Shown piece after piece: positions 38,553 to 47,578 of a DNA stretch of 64,000 bases. The translations under genes and the position numbers were made by a program. The stretch spans positions 1 through 64,000 of the forward strand of contig NZ_NGVS01000004.1 of assembly GCF_002777975.1 (NCBI RefSeq), in the 5' to 3' direction. Numbering within the stretch: the stretch's first letter is position 1; the number at the start of each line of letters is the position of its first letter. Source of the DNA: Shewanella carassii. GTDB taxonomy: Bacteria > Pseudomonadota > Gammaproteobacteria > Enterobacterales > Shewanellaceae. The notes beneath the pieces were generated by a model. That model saw only the letters and a program-made list of their open reading frames with translations. It had not been told where the DNA came from and did no database searches.

Positions 38553-39613
38553 GCAGGGTTTCCTTCCTGAGCCGCCTGGCGCTCACGCCACAGACGTTCG
38601 GTCACATCATCATAGTCGAGCAGTTCCCGCAGCACTGAGGTTGCAAAGCTGCCCGCAGGAAGGCTGAACTCCAGCTCCAAAATGTCCGGCTCGATAAATT
38701 GGTACTTCATCCCCTCGGGACGCAGCAACAGTGGTCTCCTTTCCTGCTCGAGCCCGGCTTTTTCTAGGCCTTCACAATCGGCGCTGTATTCGGCCAGCAC
38801 CTGAGTCTCAAAAGCCAAGGCATCGGCACTGCTGAGTGGCTGCCCCCTACCCCACATGGGCGCCGACAACAAAATATCTTTTTCTGCCAGCCTTTGTTGC
38901 AACACCTCATCCCAGCGCTCGGCAACAAAGAAGCTGCGGCTGCCGGCCAGCATGACACAATCACCGTCCAGACACTCAAGCCCATGGTTCGCCAGGCGCT
39001 GAGAGACCAGTTGATTGAACAATAATGAGCGCAGCGACGACAGGTAGATAGAGCGCTTGTTTCTATCTTTCACCTTGCGCCCCTGCAGCATCTGCCGCGC
39101 CATTTCTATGTTACGGCCGTTGTGACCAAAGCGCTGTTCACCGAAATAGTTGGGTACGCCGCTCTCGGCAATCGACTCCAGCCGCTGCAATACATCTTCC
39201 GGCTGGGTTATCTGGCGCAGAACCAGTTTGAAACGGTTACCGGAAAGCGCACCAATACGCAGCTTCTTGTTATGACGCGCCGCACTCAATACCGTGATGG
39301 ACTCGCTATTGAGGCTCAGCCAATCCGGCATTTCCTTGCCCGGAATTCGTACGCCGAACCACTGCTCTGTGATGGCATTCTTATCCTTCTGACCGGCAAA
39401 GGTCACCTCTTTGGGATGCACCTTGGCCAATTTGGCCAGCATCTCGGCCACCTGAACCGTATTCAGGCCATCCTTACGAATATGCAGCAGATGGTGCTCA
39501 CCCTCGCCCGAGGGCAGAAAAGGCAGTATTTCCTGCACCTGAAAATCGCTGTTGCTGGTGCGCATATCGCCTTTGGAGAGCGGCTTGCCATAGAGAAAGT
39601 GTAATGAATTCAT
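38549..39613 (-). CDS. truD: tRNA pseudouridine(13) synthase TruD
   Basis: It isomerises U13 to pseudouridine in tRNA-Glu. The 354-residue protein shows '[20 protein letters not shown]' with the catalytic Asp in the 'GQKDKNA' block, and '[16 protein letters not shown]' from the conserved core, followed by the TruD insertion domain. The start is the ATG at 39613 ([19 protein letters not shown]). It lies between ispF and surE, the usual order. Confidence 0.96.
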   Translation of the reverse strand: MNSLHFLYGKPLSKGDMRTSNSDFQVQEILPFLPSGEGEHHLLHIRKDGLNTVQVAEMLAKLAKVHPKEVTFAGQKDKNAITEQWFGVRIPGKEMPDWLSLNSESITVLSAARHNKKLRIGALSGNRFKLVLRQITQPEDVLQRLESIAESGVPNYFGEQRFGHNGRNIEMARQMLQGRKVKDRNKRSIYLSSLRSLLFNQLVSQRLANHGLECLDGDCVMLAGSRSFFVAERWDEVLQQRLAEKDILLSAPMWGRGQPLSSADALAFETQVLAEYSADCEGLEKAGLEQERRPLLLRPEGMKYQFIEPDILELEFSLPAGSFATSVLRELLDYDDVTERLWRERQAAQEGNPA

Positions 39614-39647
39614 CTTATTTGAATCTTTTCCTGTAAATGAGTCGGTA

Positions 39648-40127
39648 TTACATACCGAACATCAGCACCACGGCTTCTACCGCAATGCCTTCACTGCGGC
39701 CGGTAAAGCCGAGTTTTTCTGTCGTGGTTGCCTTGACGTTGATGGAGTCAAGATCTGTGTGCAGATCTTCGGCCAACATCTGTCGAATGGCTTCAATATG
39801 CGGCGCCATCTTGGGCGCCTGGGCAATAATGGTCACATCCAGGTTGCCGAGACGAAAGCCCTTGTCCAGTGCCAGGCGGTAACAATGACGCAGCAGCACC
39901 CGGCTGTCGGCTCCCTTGAATTCGGCATCTGTATCGGGGAAGTGTTTACCTATGTCACCAAGCGCCATGGCGCCGAGTATCGCATCTGAAATCGCGTGCA
40001 ATACCACATCACCATCCGAGTGCGCCAACAGGCCTGTGTGATACGGTACTTCCACCCCACCAAGGACCAAGGGCGGCTCACCACCGAATTTATGTACATC
40101 AAAACCGTGTCCAATACGTATATTCAT
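39648..40127 (-). CDS. ispF: 2-C-methyl-D-erythritol 2,4-cyclodiphosphate synthase IspF
   Basis: It catalyses the MEP-pathway step making MEcPP. The 159-residue trimeric zinc enzyme has '[13 protein letters not shown]' (metal-binding D-x-H), '[20 protein letters not shown]' and '[14 protein letters not shown]'. Its C-terminal '[18 protein letters not shown]' is typical. ispD lies 15 bp upstream; together with ispA and dxs, four isoprenoid genes are in this window. Confidence 0.97.
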   Translation of the reverse strand: MNIRIGHGFDVHKFGGEPPLVLGGVEVPYHTGLLAHSDGDVVLHAISDAILGAMALGDIGKHFPDTDAEFKGADSRVLLRHCYRLALDKGFRLGNLDVTIIAQAPKMAPHIEAIRQMLAEDLHTDLDSINVKATTTEKLGFTGRSEGIAVEAVVLMFGM

Positions 40128-40142
40128 TGCTTGTTCCTGTAT

Positions 40143-40895
40143 TTAGTTGCCCCGCTGATGCGCCAGATAAAGCGCCGCCAGTGGTAAGTCGTCCGGATGG
40201 GTTACCTTGATATTGTCACTGCGGCCGCTGATAAGCGCCGGGTGTACTCCGCGCCACTCCATCGCCGAGGCTTCGTCTGTCACCAGCACACCGGCGGCCA
40301 GCGCGGCTTTCAGTGCCTCGGTCAAAGTAAGCAGTGGAAACAGCTGCGGCGTTAGCGCATGCCAGAGTGCTTCTCTGGCAACCGTTTCACTGATGCAGCC
40401 ATCAATGCCGCTGCGTTTCATGGTATCGCGCACCGGCGCTGCCAGTATCGCCCCTTGTGGATATTGTTTCCGTGAAGCAAGCAGCTTATCAATGTCGCCA
40501 TGGGTCAAGCAGGGTCTGGCAGCATCATGCACCAAGGCCCAGGTATTGGCAGGCAATGGCTTGTCGGCAACCAGACTCTCAAGCGCCGCCAACACCGAAT
40601 CGGCGCGCTCTTTACCGCCAGTGACAGTCTCCAACTTGGGATGACTGGCCACAGAGAGTTTGCCAAAGAAGCTATCTTCCGGATTCAGCGCCACTATCAC
40701 CCTTGAAATACCACTGTGGCTCAGCAAAACCTTGAGGGTTTGCTCCAAAATGCAGGAGCCAGCGAGCGGCAGATACTGCTTGGGACAGTCGGCGCCCATG
40801 CGACTGCCTATTCCCGCTGCTGGCACTATGGCAATCACTGGTTCATCACTGGGGAGCCCGGCCGCTATGGCTCGGGAGGAATTAGATTCGCTCAT
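40143..40895 (-). CDS. ispD: 2-C-methyl-D-erythritol 4-phosphate cytidylyltransferase IspD
   Basis: It transfers CMP to MEP. The 250-residue protein has the nucleotide-binding N-terminus '[20 protein letters not shown]', '[17 protein letters not shown]' and '[16 protein letters not shown]'. The N-terminal extension of about 18 residues before '[11 protein letters not shown]' is longer than in E. coli (236 residues), so a later start within it cannot be excluded. It sits between ftsB and ispF. Confidence 0.95.
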   Translation of the reverse strand: MSESNSSRAIAAGLPSDEPVIAIVPAAGIGSRMGADCPKQYLPLAGSCILEQTLKVLLSHSGISRVIVALNPEDSFFGKLSVASHPKLETVTGGKERADSVLAALESLVADKPLPANTWALVHDAARPCLTHGDIDKLLASRKQYPQGAILAAPVRDTMKRSGIDGCISETVAREALWHALTPQLFPLLTLTEALKAALAAGVLVTDEASAMEWRGVHPALISGRSDNIKVTHPDDLPLAALYLAHQRGN

Positions 40896-40923
40896 GGATA
40901 TCCGTTATGTTGAAATTGGGCCG

Positions 40924-41226
40924 TTACTGATTGGCCAAAGACATAGAACGCTGTTCACCACCAACAACCCGGTAAAAGGTTTCACCCTTCTTGATTAACC
41001 CCAATTCATTGCGGGCGCGCTCTTCCAGGGCTTCGGTACCGCTGCGAAGATCGCGGATCTCCTCTTTCAATACCTGGTTACGCTCTTCGAGCTTGGCATT
41101 GCTGTCATTTTGAGCCGCTATCTGCTGCTCAAGATGAAAGTACTCCGGCAGACTGTTTTCTCCCAGCCAAAGACGATATTGCAGTAGCCCCAGCAGCAAG
41201 ACGATGACAAAAAGCAGTCGTTTCAT
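40924..41226 (-). CDS. ftsB: Cell division protein FtsB
   Basis: FtsB is a small bitopic divisome protein that forms the FtsQLB complex. The 100-residue protein has one N-terminal membrane helix ('MKRLLFVIVLLLGLLQYRLW'), a coiled coil (about 28-70, 'LEERNQVLKEEIRDL') and the conserved 'EERARNELGLIKKGETFYRV'. It is the first gene of ftsB-ispD-ispF-truD-surE-pcm-nlpD-rpoS. eno is usually just upstream; here a prophage is found instead. Confidence 0.96.
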   Translation of the reverse strand: MKRLLFVIVLLLGLLQYRLWLGENSLPEYFHLEQQIAAQNDSNAKLEERNQVLKEEIRDLRSGTEALEERARNELGLIKKGETFYRVVGGEQRSMSLANQ

Positions 41227-41280
41227 GGTGATAAATTCAGCTCATGCCCTAAAAATACGATTAGTGTTGATAGTACAACA

Positions 41281-41306
41281 AAAAAGGCCACCAAGTGGTG
41301 CTTTTT
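41281..41306. terminator. Terminator upstream of ftsB, probably that of eno
   Basis: GGCCACC and GGTGGTGC-type arms (GCCACCAAGTGGTGC) are flanked by A5 and T5. It lies between ftsB and the prophage. It could be the left-over terminator of eno, now separated by the prophage, or serve the integrase gene. Confidence 0.65.
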
Positions 41307-41389
41307 AATGTTGTTAGAAATCAGCTACTTACTTTTAATATCAATGATTTAGGGAGATTTAATTCCCGAAGAAAACCGCCAAAAACCAC

Positions 41390-42367
41390 CTATTTGGGGC
41401 AAATTGTGGACATTGGCCTAAAAGTGATAGCGTCTTGCAAGTGGTCAGGCGCAAGATGCGCATAGGCCATGGTTTGCTCGATTGTGCTATGACCAAGGAT
41501 TTTTTGTAATGTCAAAATATTCCCCCCGTTCATAACAAAATGGCTGGCATAGGTGTGTCGTAGCACATGCGCAGCCTGCCATTTTGGCAATTCGAAGCCT
41601 AAACTCTGAATGACTTGTCGAAACTCAAGATATGACACATCAAACAGTTGACCACTTTTGCCATTATATATTTCTTTAAACAATTCTGCAGTGATAGGGA
41701 TCGTGCGATTTTTACCGTTCTTGGTGTCCACAAAAGTGACTTTCCCACTGGCGAGCTGACTACCTTTTAAGTTAGCCGCCTCGCTCCATCGTGCTCCAGT
41801 TTCGATACAAATCTTGGCGACTTTTAGCGCATCCCCCTGTAAATTGTCTAGCAGCGTTTGGATCTCTTCTACCGATAAAAAACCCATTTCTCTCGCCCTA
41901 ACCTTCATCTTGGTTAACCCTTTTAGCGGGTTTTCACCATGAAAGTCATCAGCCTTAATCGCTACCGTAAACACACTGCTCAATAACATTTGGTCACGGT
42001 TAATGGTGTTGGCACTCGTTCCAGCAGCCGTTAGCAGATGGCGATACTCTAACCACTGCGGTCTGCCGAACTGATAAACCTTCAAGTAGTTGAGCAATCT
42101 ATCAATACGCTTTAAACGCCTAAAGTCACGATCACCACTTTTTAAGTATTGGCCGTGACGTAAGTACCAGGACTCGATCATCTCCGTGAGCGACCTATTA
42201 TCACGCGGTTTATCAATCCAGCCGTTACTATTTCGAGTTGAGACAACCCAGCGTTCATATTGCTGCGCTTCCGCTTTTGTCTTAAACACCTTGCGGTAGC
42301 GTTTGCCATTTCGTCCTTGGGGACGAACATCGACACGGTAACCACCGTCAATTTTGATAATACTCAT
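41390..42367 (-). CDS. int: Prophage tyrosine integrase
   Basis: The 325-residue phage integrase has an N-terminal Arm-binding region, a SAM-like core-binding domain (about 57-150) and a catalytic domain. Catalytic residues can be read: Arg193 in 'TGARWSEAAN', Lys near 217 in 'DTKNGKN', His267/Arg270 in 'AAHVLRHTYASH', His293 in 'LGHST' and Tyr302 in 'MAYAHLAP'. All five are present, so it is probably active. It lies at the left end of the prophage with its C-terminus toward the host boundary, as in P2. Confidence 0.93.
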   Translation of the reverse strand: MSIIKIDGGYRVDVRPQGRNGKRYRKVFKTKAEAQQYERWVVSTRNSNGWIDKPRDNRSLTEMIESWYLRHGQYLKSGDRDFRRLKRIDRLLNYLKVYQFGRPQWLEYRHLLTAAGTSANTINRDQMLLSSVFTVAIKADDFHGENPLKGLTKMKVRAREMGFLSVEEIQTLLDNLQGDALKVAKICIETGARWSEAANLKGSQLASGKVTFVDTKNGKNRTIPITAELFKEIYNGKSGQLFDVSYLEFRQVIQSLGFELPKWQAAHVLRHTYASHFVMNGGNILTLQKILGHSTIEQTMAYAHLAPDHLQDAITFRPMSTICPK

Positions 42368-42473
42368 AGCAATTAACCCATCAAAGCGCGTCGATTAAAA
42401 GAAACTAGCTGATCATCAAGAACTCTGAAGCCACTGAGGTGTCGCTTGATGTCGAGCCTTCTCCACGCATGCT

Positions 42474-43088
42474 CTATAGCATTTTTCCGGTGAAAACCAC
42501 TTTGCCAACGATGGTGCAATTACCATTGATTTCGACAAATTTATTTGGCCAGTCGGGGTTGAGTGCTTTGAGGTACTTTTTGCTGCCGTCGAGGATCAAT
42601 TGCTTAAAAGTGGCTTGGTTGTCGTCATCAAGTCGCGCGACTACATAGCTACCACTATCGGGTTGAATTTCGGGGTCGACATACAGCAAATCACCTGGCT
42701 TAAAGTCGGGTAACATGCTTTCGCCTTCCACTTTGACGATAAACGAACGTGCACTGCACTTTATTGGACAGGGGTAAAGCTCCACATCAAAAGGCGACAC
42801 CTCTTTGATTTCCGTCCATGCTCCCGCCTGCACCATGCTGATCAATGGCAAGTAATTCCCCGCTGCCGCCACCACTGTGGCGTTATCTATTTGTCCAATT
42901 CCAAAACGTAAAAACTCGGGCGTAGTCTGTAATGCCTCCGCTAACTGTTCGATATTTCTAGGATTTTTAGTCACGCCTGCTTCAATTTTTTGCAAAGCAG
43001 TTTGACTCGTCATTGCCCTTTCAGCGACCTGGACCTGAGTTAAACCAAGTTGAATGCGCCTTTTTTTTATTCTCTCTGAAATATCCAT
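42474..43088 (-). CDS. Prophage CI-type repressor with S24 self-cleavage domain
   Basis: The 204-residue protein has an N-terminal helix-turn-helix ('RRIQLGLTQVQVAERAM', about 10-40) and a C-terminal LexA/S24 peptidase domain. The cleavage site is Ala88-Gly89 in 'ISMVQAGAWTE', the nucleophile Ser124 in 'VEGESMLPDFKPGD', and the base Lys162 in 'QATFKQL'. All elements for RecA-stimulated self-cleavage are there, so the prophage should be SOS-inducible, unlike P2 itself. It is transcribed away from the early operon; AGGGGA precedes the start. Confidence 0.92.
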   Translation of the reverse strand: MDISERIKKRRIQLGLTQVQVAERAMTSQTALQKIEAGVTKNPRNIEQLAEALQTTPEFLRFGIGQIDNATVVAAAGNYLPLISMVQAGAWTEIKEVSPFDVELYPCPIKCSARSFIVKVEGESMLPDFKPGDLLYVDPEIQPDSGSYVVARLDDDNQATFKQLILDGSKKYLKALNPDWPNKFVEINGNCTIVGKVVFTGKML

Positions 43089-43171
43089 ATATCCCCTAAA
43101 AGATCAGTTAGTTAAGTAAATCCAAGCTTACTACAAACAACTTTTATTCATTATTAAAACTTTTAAGGATA

Positions 43172-43200
43172 TTTACAAAGGCCTTAAATTCGTATTTAAT
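43172..43200 (+). promoter_or_regulatory. Putative early lytic promoter with operator-like repeats
   Basis: TTTACA (43172-43177) and TTTAAT (43195-43200) are spaced by 17 bp. Related short sequences ACTTTTAAGGAT, GCCTAAAAGTAA and GTTTAAAGGAT around it could be repressor sites between the divergent cI and Cro-like genes. Confidence 0.55.
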
Positions 43201-43238
43201 GCGCCTAAAAGTAATAATTAACCGTTTAAAGGATACCC

Positions 43239-43463
43239 ATGAGTGCTGTAGAGAAGGCCGTAAGAATCATCGGTGGACAAACTGCAACCGCAAAGCAGCT
43301 CGGTATTGGTCAAAGCCACGTTTGGAAATGGCTCAATGTTTTTAAGCAAGCGCCAGCCAAGTACGTAAAAAAGCTTTCAGCATTGACCAACAACGAAGTC
43401 ACGGTAGAGGAGCTACTCGCCGACCACGAAAACAATCTGAAAAACAAGGACGAGCGCGAATGA
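43239..43463 (+). CDS. Cro/YdaS-like helix-turn-helix protein
   Basis: The 74-residue protein has a Cro/YdaS-type helix-turn-helix: 'AVRIIGGQTATAKQLGIGQS' followed by 'HVWKWLNVFKQAPAKYV'. It is divergent from the repressor gene, the normal place for a Cro-type control protein that favours lytic growth. It overlaps the next gene by 4 bp. ATG 43239 follows AAAGGATACCC. Confidence 0.8.
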   Translation: MSAVEKAVRIIGGQTATAKQLGIGQSHVWKWLNVFKQAPAKYVKKLSALTNNEVTVEELLADHENNLKNKDERE

Positions 43464-43723
43464 ACGGGAACCAACACAACACAAACAACCGCAGCACGGT
43501 GATTTTGCAACCCGATATGTTGCCACTGACATTAAACGCCTATGCCAGCCGGACAGGCCAAACGCTAAAGGCGGTGCAACACCAAGTGGCATCCGGTTTT
43601 TTACCAACCATGCGTATTGCGGGCAGCAAGCTGATTTATGTCAATCAGGCGCAGATGGTGATGTCGTCACTAGATGCTGCTGGTTGGAATGTCATTACTC
43701 CAAGTAAGAAATACTCCCTCTAA
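43460..43723 (+). CDS. Cox-like regulator/excisionase
   Basis: The 87-residue protein contains 'LTLNAYASRTGQTLKAVQHQ' followed by 'VASGFLPTMRIAGSKLIYVN', the winged-helix layout of MerR-like excisionases such as P2 Cox, in which a short helix-turn-helix is followed by 'G-x-LP' and a Tyr-Val strand. It is the second early gene, the P2 cox position. Cox proteins direct excision and repress the lysogenic promoter. The call is by pattern and position. Confidence 0.65.
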   Translation: MNGNQHNTNNRSTVILQPDMLPLTLNAYASRTGQTLKAVQHQVASGFLPTMRIAGSKLIYVNQAQMVMSSLDAAGWNVITPSKKYSL

Positions 43724-43734
43724 GGAAGCCTCTC

Positions 43735-43917
43735 ATGGAAATCATCGTTCGCCCATTTGGAGCAAAAACAGAGAACTTGGTCAGCCGCAATATCGCGGTA
43801 CCTAAGTACATGCAAGGACAAATCATTTCCAAGCCTATGACTCCCGAACGTTTCTCCCGCAACCGTTGGATCGTTGGCAAGTTGCGCGAAAAGCACTTTG
43901 GCAAGGGGGCTAGATGA
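43735..43917 (+). CDS. Small prophage early protein, unknown
   Basis: The 60-residue basic protein ('RPFGAKTENLVSRNIAVPKY', then 'SRNRWIVGKLREKHFGKGAR') shows no known domain. It is preceded by AAGGAAG, 11 bp after the Cox-like gene, and overlaps the next gene by 4 bp, so it is a real part of the early operon. Confidence 0.6.
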   Translation: MEIIVRPFGAKTENLVSRNIAVPKYMQGQIISKPMTPERFSRNRWIVGKLREKHFGKGAR

Positions 43918-44135
43918 TCACGGCGCAAACAGTCATCAACATCAACCGCAATGTGCCGGCCACGCCGATTATCCGCTCATTCTGGTTACGCCAACACGAA
44001 ACCTACAGGGATATAACGACACAGTTGGTTGACCGGGACGAACAAGAAGCCGCGCAGCGGACCAACGAAGTGGCCAAGGCTTACTACGACTTGTGGCTGA
44101 ATTCAGCACCCGGTCAGCCCTACTCCAAGCGTTGA
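43914..44135 (+). CDS. Small prophage early protein, unknown
   Basis: The 73-residue hydrophilic protein starts 'MITAQTVININRNVPATPII' and has an acidic helical middle ('DEQEAAQRTNEVAKAYYDLW'). No family is recognised. It overlaps the upstream gene by 4 bp, which supports translation in the early operon. Confidence 0.55.
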   Translation: MITAQTVININRNVPATPIIRSFWLRQHETYRDITTQLVDRDEQEAAQRTNEVAKAYYDLWLNSAPGQPYSKR

Positions 44136-44189
44136 CCCTACCGACTCAGCCTAATTTACCGACACGTTAATTGTTTCTAGGGGTAGAAA

Positions 44190-44432
44190 ATGATTAATCA
44201 CACAGCACCAAGTTCAGTTTGTATCAGCCTCGGCTCCATTTTCAGAAAGGTTCGCGCCATGCGAGGCATGAGCGCATCACAAGCCGGGCAGTTGGCGCAA
44301 CTTCCTACTGATGAATGGCTACGTTTTGAGTTGGGGATGCCCACTCGTCAGCCTGTTTCCTATACCGCATTGCTCAATGTAGCCCTGGTGCTGAGATTCC
44401 GTATCTCTGCCATTTCCATATTCAACGCATAA
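44190..44432 (+). CDS. Small helix-turn-helix-like prophage protein
   Basis: The 80-residue protein has 'FRKVRAMRGMSASQAGQLAQ' followed by 'LPTDEWLRFELGMPTRQPVS', which fits an XRE-type helix-turn-helix start with a 'W-x-x-FE-x-G' recognition end. AGGGG lies upstream of the start. It is likely a DNA-binding early protein; the target is unknown. Confidence 0.55.
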   Translation: MINHTAPSSVCISLGSIFRKVRAMRGMSASQAGQLAQLPTDEWLRFELGMPTRQPVSYTALLNVALVLRFRISAISIFNA

Positions 44433-44443
44433 ACGAGAAGATC

Positions 44444-45052
44444 ATGACCTCACCTTATTTCCAAATTGACCGTCAGCGGGCCTTGTGTGCCGCCCAATAC
44501 TGGCTGACTCACAATGCCATTGTTCTTGATACCGAAACCACAGGCCTGGAATGGGGCTGTGAAGTCGTTGAAGTGGCCGCGGTAGAAGTCGCGACCGGGA
44601 ATGTCTTGATGAACACGCTGGTAAAACCCACTCGCCCGATCCCGGCCGAAGCTGAGGCCATTCACCATATCAGCAATGAGATGGTGGCCGACATGCCTGG
44701 TATGGATGACGTTATCCGAGACATCAATATGATGTTGGCTGGACGCCATGTGGTGGCTTACAACGCCGCATTTGACCGCAAGATGCTGATGTCATCACTG
44801 ACCGCCTATCCCGACGATGAACTGCACTTCGGCTTGAGTATCAATAAAGGTCCATTGGCCTGGCATTGCGGCATGTTGACCTATGCGGCATTCAAGGGAG
44901 ATTGGAATCACAGCCACGGTGATTACCGGTGGCACTCATTGGTGAACGCCGCCAAGCAGCAAGGTATTTCCATTCCTGGTAACCCACACCGGGCTTTATA
45001 TGACTGCATGCTCACGCGTGAACTCATTCTCAAAATGGCTGAGGCCGCATGA
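44444..45052 (+). CDS. DnaQ-like 3'-5' exonuclease
   Basis: The 202-residue protein is a DEDDh exonuclease: 'IVLDTETTGLEWGCEVVEVA' (Exo I), 'VVAYNAAFDRKML' (Exo II) and 'NPHRALYDCMLT' (Exo III, H-x4-D). All catalytic acids and the His are present. Such enzymes occur in several phages upstream of the replication gene, possibly for proofreading or end processing. It overlaps the following 58-codon gene. Confidence 0.85.
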   Translation: MTSPYFQIDRQRALCAAQYWLTHNAIVLDTETTGLEWGCEVVEVAAVEVATGNVLMNTLVKPTRPIPAEAEAIHHISNEMVADMPGMDDVIRDINMMLAGRHVVAYNAAFDRKMLMSSLTAYPDDELHFGLSINKGPLAWHCGMLTYAAFKGDWNHSHGDYRWHSLVNAAKQQGISIPGNPHRALYDCMLTRELILKMAEAA

Positions 45053-45225
45053 TGACTGCTTATGCCAAGGCGTTGGTTCAATACGCTGCACAATTCGGCC
45101 GCTTGAGTGAGGAAGAAGCTGAGCAGCGTCTGGACACTTGGTTGGCGCCATCTTGGCGTTACCGTTCAACACCACCTGCAGCAGGAACATGGGTGGTTTC
45201 GGAACTGACTGATACCGATGATTAA
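45049..45225 (+). CDS. 58-residue prophage protein overlapping both neighbours
   Basis: The short frame starts at ATG 45049, overlapping the exonuclease stop (ATGA-type overlap), and its stop (45223-45225) overlaps the start of the replication gene at 45218. The product ('MMTAYAKALVQYAAQFGRLS', acidic middle, 'AGTWVVSELTDTDD' end) has no known domain. The overlaps on both sides and the coding-like composition support it as a translated linker gene in the replication operon. Confidence 0.6.
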   Translation: MMTAYAKALVQYAAQFGRLSEEEAEQRLDTWLAPSWRYRSTPPAAGTWVVSELTDTDD

Positions 45226-47578
45226 TCCCGTCAGCGTTAAACGCCGTCCCTATTCTTTAGATCAGTTACCTGAGCCTGGTTCAGCCCATTGGTATGCCGA
45301 ACGCACCGATGTTATGGATGATTGGCAGGTTGACCTCTGGCAACCTTTGGCCGGTAGACGCCGTCACCTAGTCAATACCGAATTACTTTATCGCCCCCTT
45401 TTTGAGCGACAAACGCCGCTCGCGGGGCCAGAGTTCATCCGTGAATTACTCGCACCACTGCCACACCGCATTCGCAACAAGCTACAGCAGGATTACCACC
45501 GCGCCGGGGCAAATGCCAATGCTCTGGAGCAGTTGCAACAAAGCGTTAAGCAATTGCTGGCGGTATGGAAAAGCTATCCGTTTCACCATTTACCCTACCT
45601 GCAAGCCGTTCGCGGCAGTGAACACGATGATGAACCATTGCTCCCAAGGCGCAATAACTCGGCACCCCGTCAAAAGTCGCCAGTGAGTGATATCACCTAC
45701 TTCGATGTCCTCGCGGGTAAAGCGCCCGCGGAAGTAGACAATAGCGAGCCACAGGAAACGACATCGCATCACTCCCCGTTTCGGGGTTATGAGTGTTTAC
45801 GCCAGCGCAAGTCCAAGCGGCTGCAGACTCTGGCCAACAACATTACCAATAACATCATGCAAGCCGTTAAAGCCGCTGCCGACAGTCAGGCAGAGAATGC
45901 TTTCGAGGCGGCCTATGATGCTGCGGCGGCTATGTGCCAACAATGGGGTGTCATTCCACCCTATTGGGGCGCAGTAAAACGCGACCATATTGAAACAGCA
46001 GCTGAGTGCGGCATTTTGCGGATGACTTGTCCCAAATGGTGGGGGCGTCAATTAGCCAGGCTGCGGGATATGTGCTGCGAGCACATGAACATCACCGCAG
46101 GGTTGGTCAACCCTGACCGCCCTTATGTAAGTGAAGAAGCGTTTCAAGAATGGACTGTGCAACAACGCACGGCCATGAACTGGCTTGAAAACACTATGAT
46201 CGAAAATGACGAAGGCGTCATTTTGCCATTGATAGAAGCCGCAATGGCCGGCAATGCCAACCCATCTAATCGACTGGTAGAGCTAATCGTGCGGGCCAAG
46301 GGACTGGAAGAAATGGCTGATGAAGCGGGCATGAAGGGGTTTATGGTGACGCTGACCTGCCCAAGCCGCTTTCACCGGGTATCAACCAAATGGCACTTAG
46401 GCAGCCCACGTGAAGCACAGCAATACCTGGTGGGCCAGTTTGCCAAAATTCGCTCTGCGCTCAAGTACCGTGATATCGCAATGACCGGCCTACGCGTTGC
46501 CGAGCCACACAAAGACGGTACCCCACACTGGCACCTGGTGTGCTTTATTCACCCACAGCATGAAGCCGATTTCAAAGCCATATTTCATAAGTATGCCTTT
46601 CAAATCGACGGCAACGAGCCAGGGGCCGAGGCCCACCGACTGATTATTGATCCAATAGACAAGACCCGCGGCAGCGCCGTTGGCTATGTCATCAAGTACC
46701 TGTCCAAAAACATCGCAGGCGAGCACATGCAGGGCGAACTGGACTTTGAAACCGGCGCCCAAGTCGCCGACAGCGCACAGTGGGCTACCGCCTGGGCCAG
46801 CCGGCACCGCCTGCGCCAGTTTCAATTTTACGGCACTCAATCCGTACAGATATGGCGGGAGCTGCGCCGCCTTAAAAGTGGGCCACAGTCACCGGAAATT
46901 GAAGCCGCCCGCGCCGCGGCTTGCAGCTCAGACTGGAAAACCTTTGAAGAAGCGATGACCCAGGCCCAACTGAGACTCAGCTACGACATCACCGAATGCG
47001 GCAATGAGTATGGCGAAGCCGTCAAGCGCATTCAGGGACTTGAGGGCATCGCTTTTGGTCGTGCTCGGATGTTGGTTACACGAGGTGAGCGCTGGAAGCT
47101 GCGCAGTGCCACCGATGCAGAAAAAGACGCAGTCAACACCTTGAAGCGCCAACGCGCTGCCCTTTTTGACAGCGAAAAGGCCAAACCCAAAGAAGAACGG
47201 CTATCCCGTAAAGCCTTGAAAGAGATCATGCCCAAGTGGCGCCAGCCTCAAAACAGTGAACTTTCGCTGTTGTCTGGTGCTTTTGCTCTTCCTTGGACTT
47301 GTAGGAATAAGTGTACAGACCCCGCTGCAGCTGAGTTGCCACCGCGTCTGAAAACCGCATTACGCCACATAGGGATCACCCATCCGGAAGATATTGACCG
47401 GCTATTACATAAGGGGCAAACCCTGGTGAACGATGAAGGGGAACAATGGTGGGTCGATGATGGGCAATTGCGTTACTCACCACCACGATATCGTGCCATT
47501 CAAGGCATCCCCCTGGCCGATTTGGTACAAACCATGGAGGAACAACACAAGCATGAACATGCTCATCCAGGGCAATGA
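45218..47578 (+). CDS. P2 gpA-like replication initiator endonuclease
   Basis: The 786-residue rolling-circle initiator nicks the phage origin and joins to the 5' end. The HUH motif 'DGTPHWHLVCF' lies near residue 435, and the two catalytic tyrosines are in 'VGYVIKYLSKNIAG' at about 489 and 493, four residues apart as in P2 A. A long N-terminal region precedes. In P2 the origin lies inside gene A. It overlaps the small gene upstream and is followed by the PapB-like gene. Confidence 0.92.
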   Translation: MINPVSVKRRPYSLDQLPEPGSAHWYAERTDVMDDWQVDLWQPLAGRRRHLVNTELLYRPLFERQTPLAGPEFIRELLAPLPHRIRNKLQQDYHRAGANANALEQLQQSVKQLLAVWKSYPFHHLPYLQAVRGSEHDDEPLLPRRNNSAPRQKSPVSDITYFDVLAGKAPAEVDNSEPQETTSHHSPFRGYECLRQRKSKRLQTLANNITNNIMQAVKAAADSQAENAFEAAYDAAAAMCQQWGVIPPYWGAVKRDHIETAAECGILRMTCPKWWGRQLARLRDMCCEHMNITAGLVNPDRPYVSEEAFQEWTVQQRTAMNWLENTMIENDEGVILPLIEAAMAGNANPSNRLVELIVRAKGLEEMADEAGMKGFMVTLTCPSRFHRVSTKWHLGSPREAQQYLVGQFAKIRSALKYRDIAMTGLRVAEPHKDGTPHWHLVCFIHPQHEADFKAIFHKYAFQIDGNEPGAEAHRLIIDPIDKTRGSAVGYVIKYLSKNIAGEHMQGELDFETGAQVADSAQWATAWASRHRLRQFQFYGTQSVQIWRELRRLKSGPQSPEIEAARAAACSSDWKTFEEAMTQAQLRLSYDITECGNEYGEAVKRIQGLEGIAFGRARMLVTRGERWKLRSATDAEKDAVNTLKRQRAALFDSEKAKPKEERLSRKALKEIMPKWRQPQNSELSLLSGAFALPWTCRNKCTDPAAAELPPRLKTALRHIGITHPEDIDRLLHKGQTLVNDEGEQWWVDDGQLRYSPPRYRAIQGIPLADLVQTMEEQHKHEHAHPGQ

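Noticed and set aside
41307..41390. Left attachment repeat (attL) of the prophage
   Set aside because: The right end is outside the window, so no direct repeat can be tested; no tRNA gene is present here.
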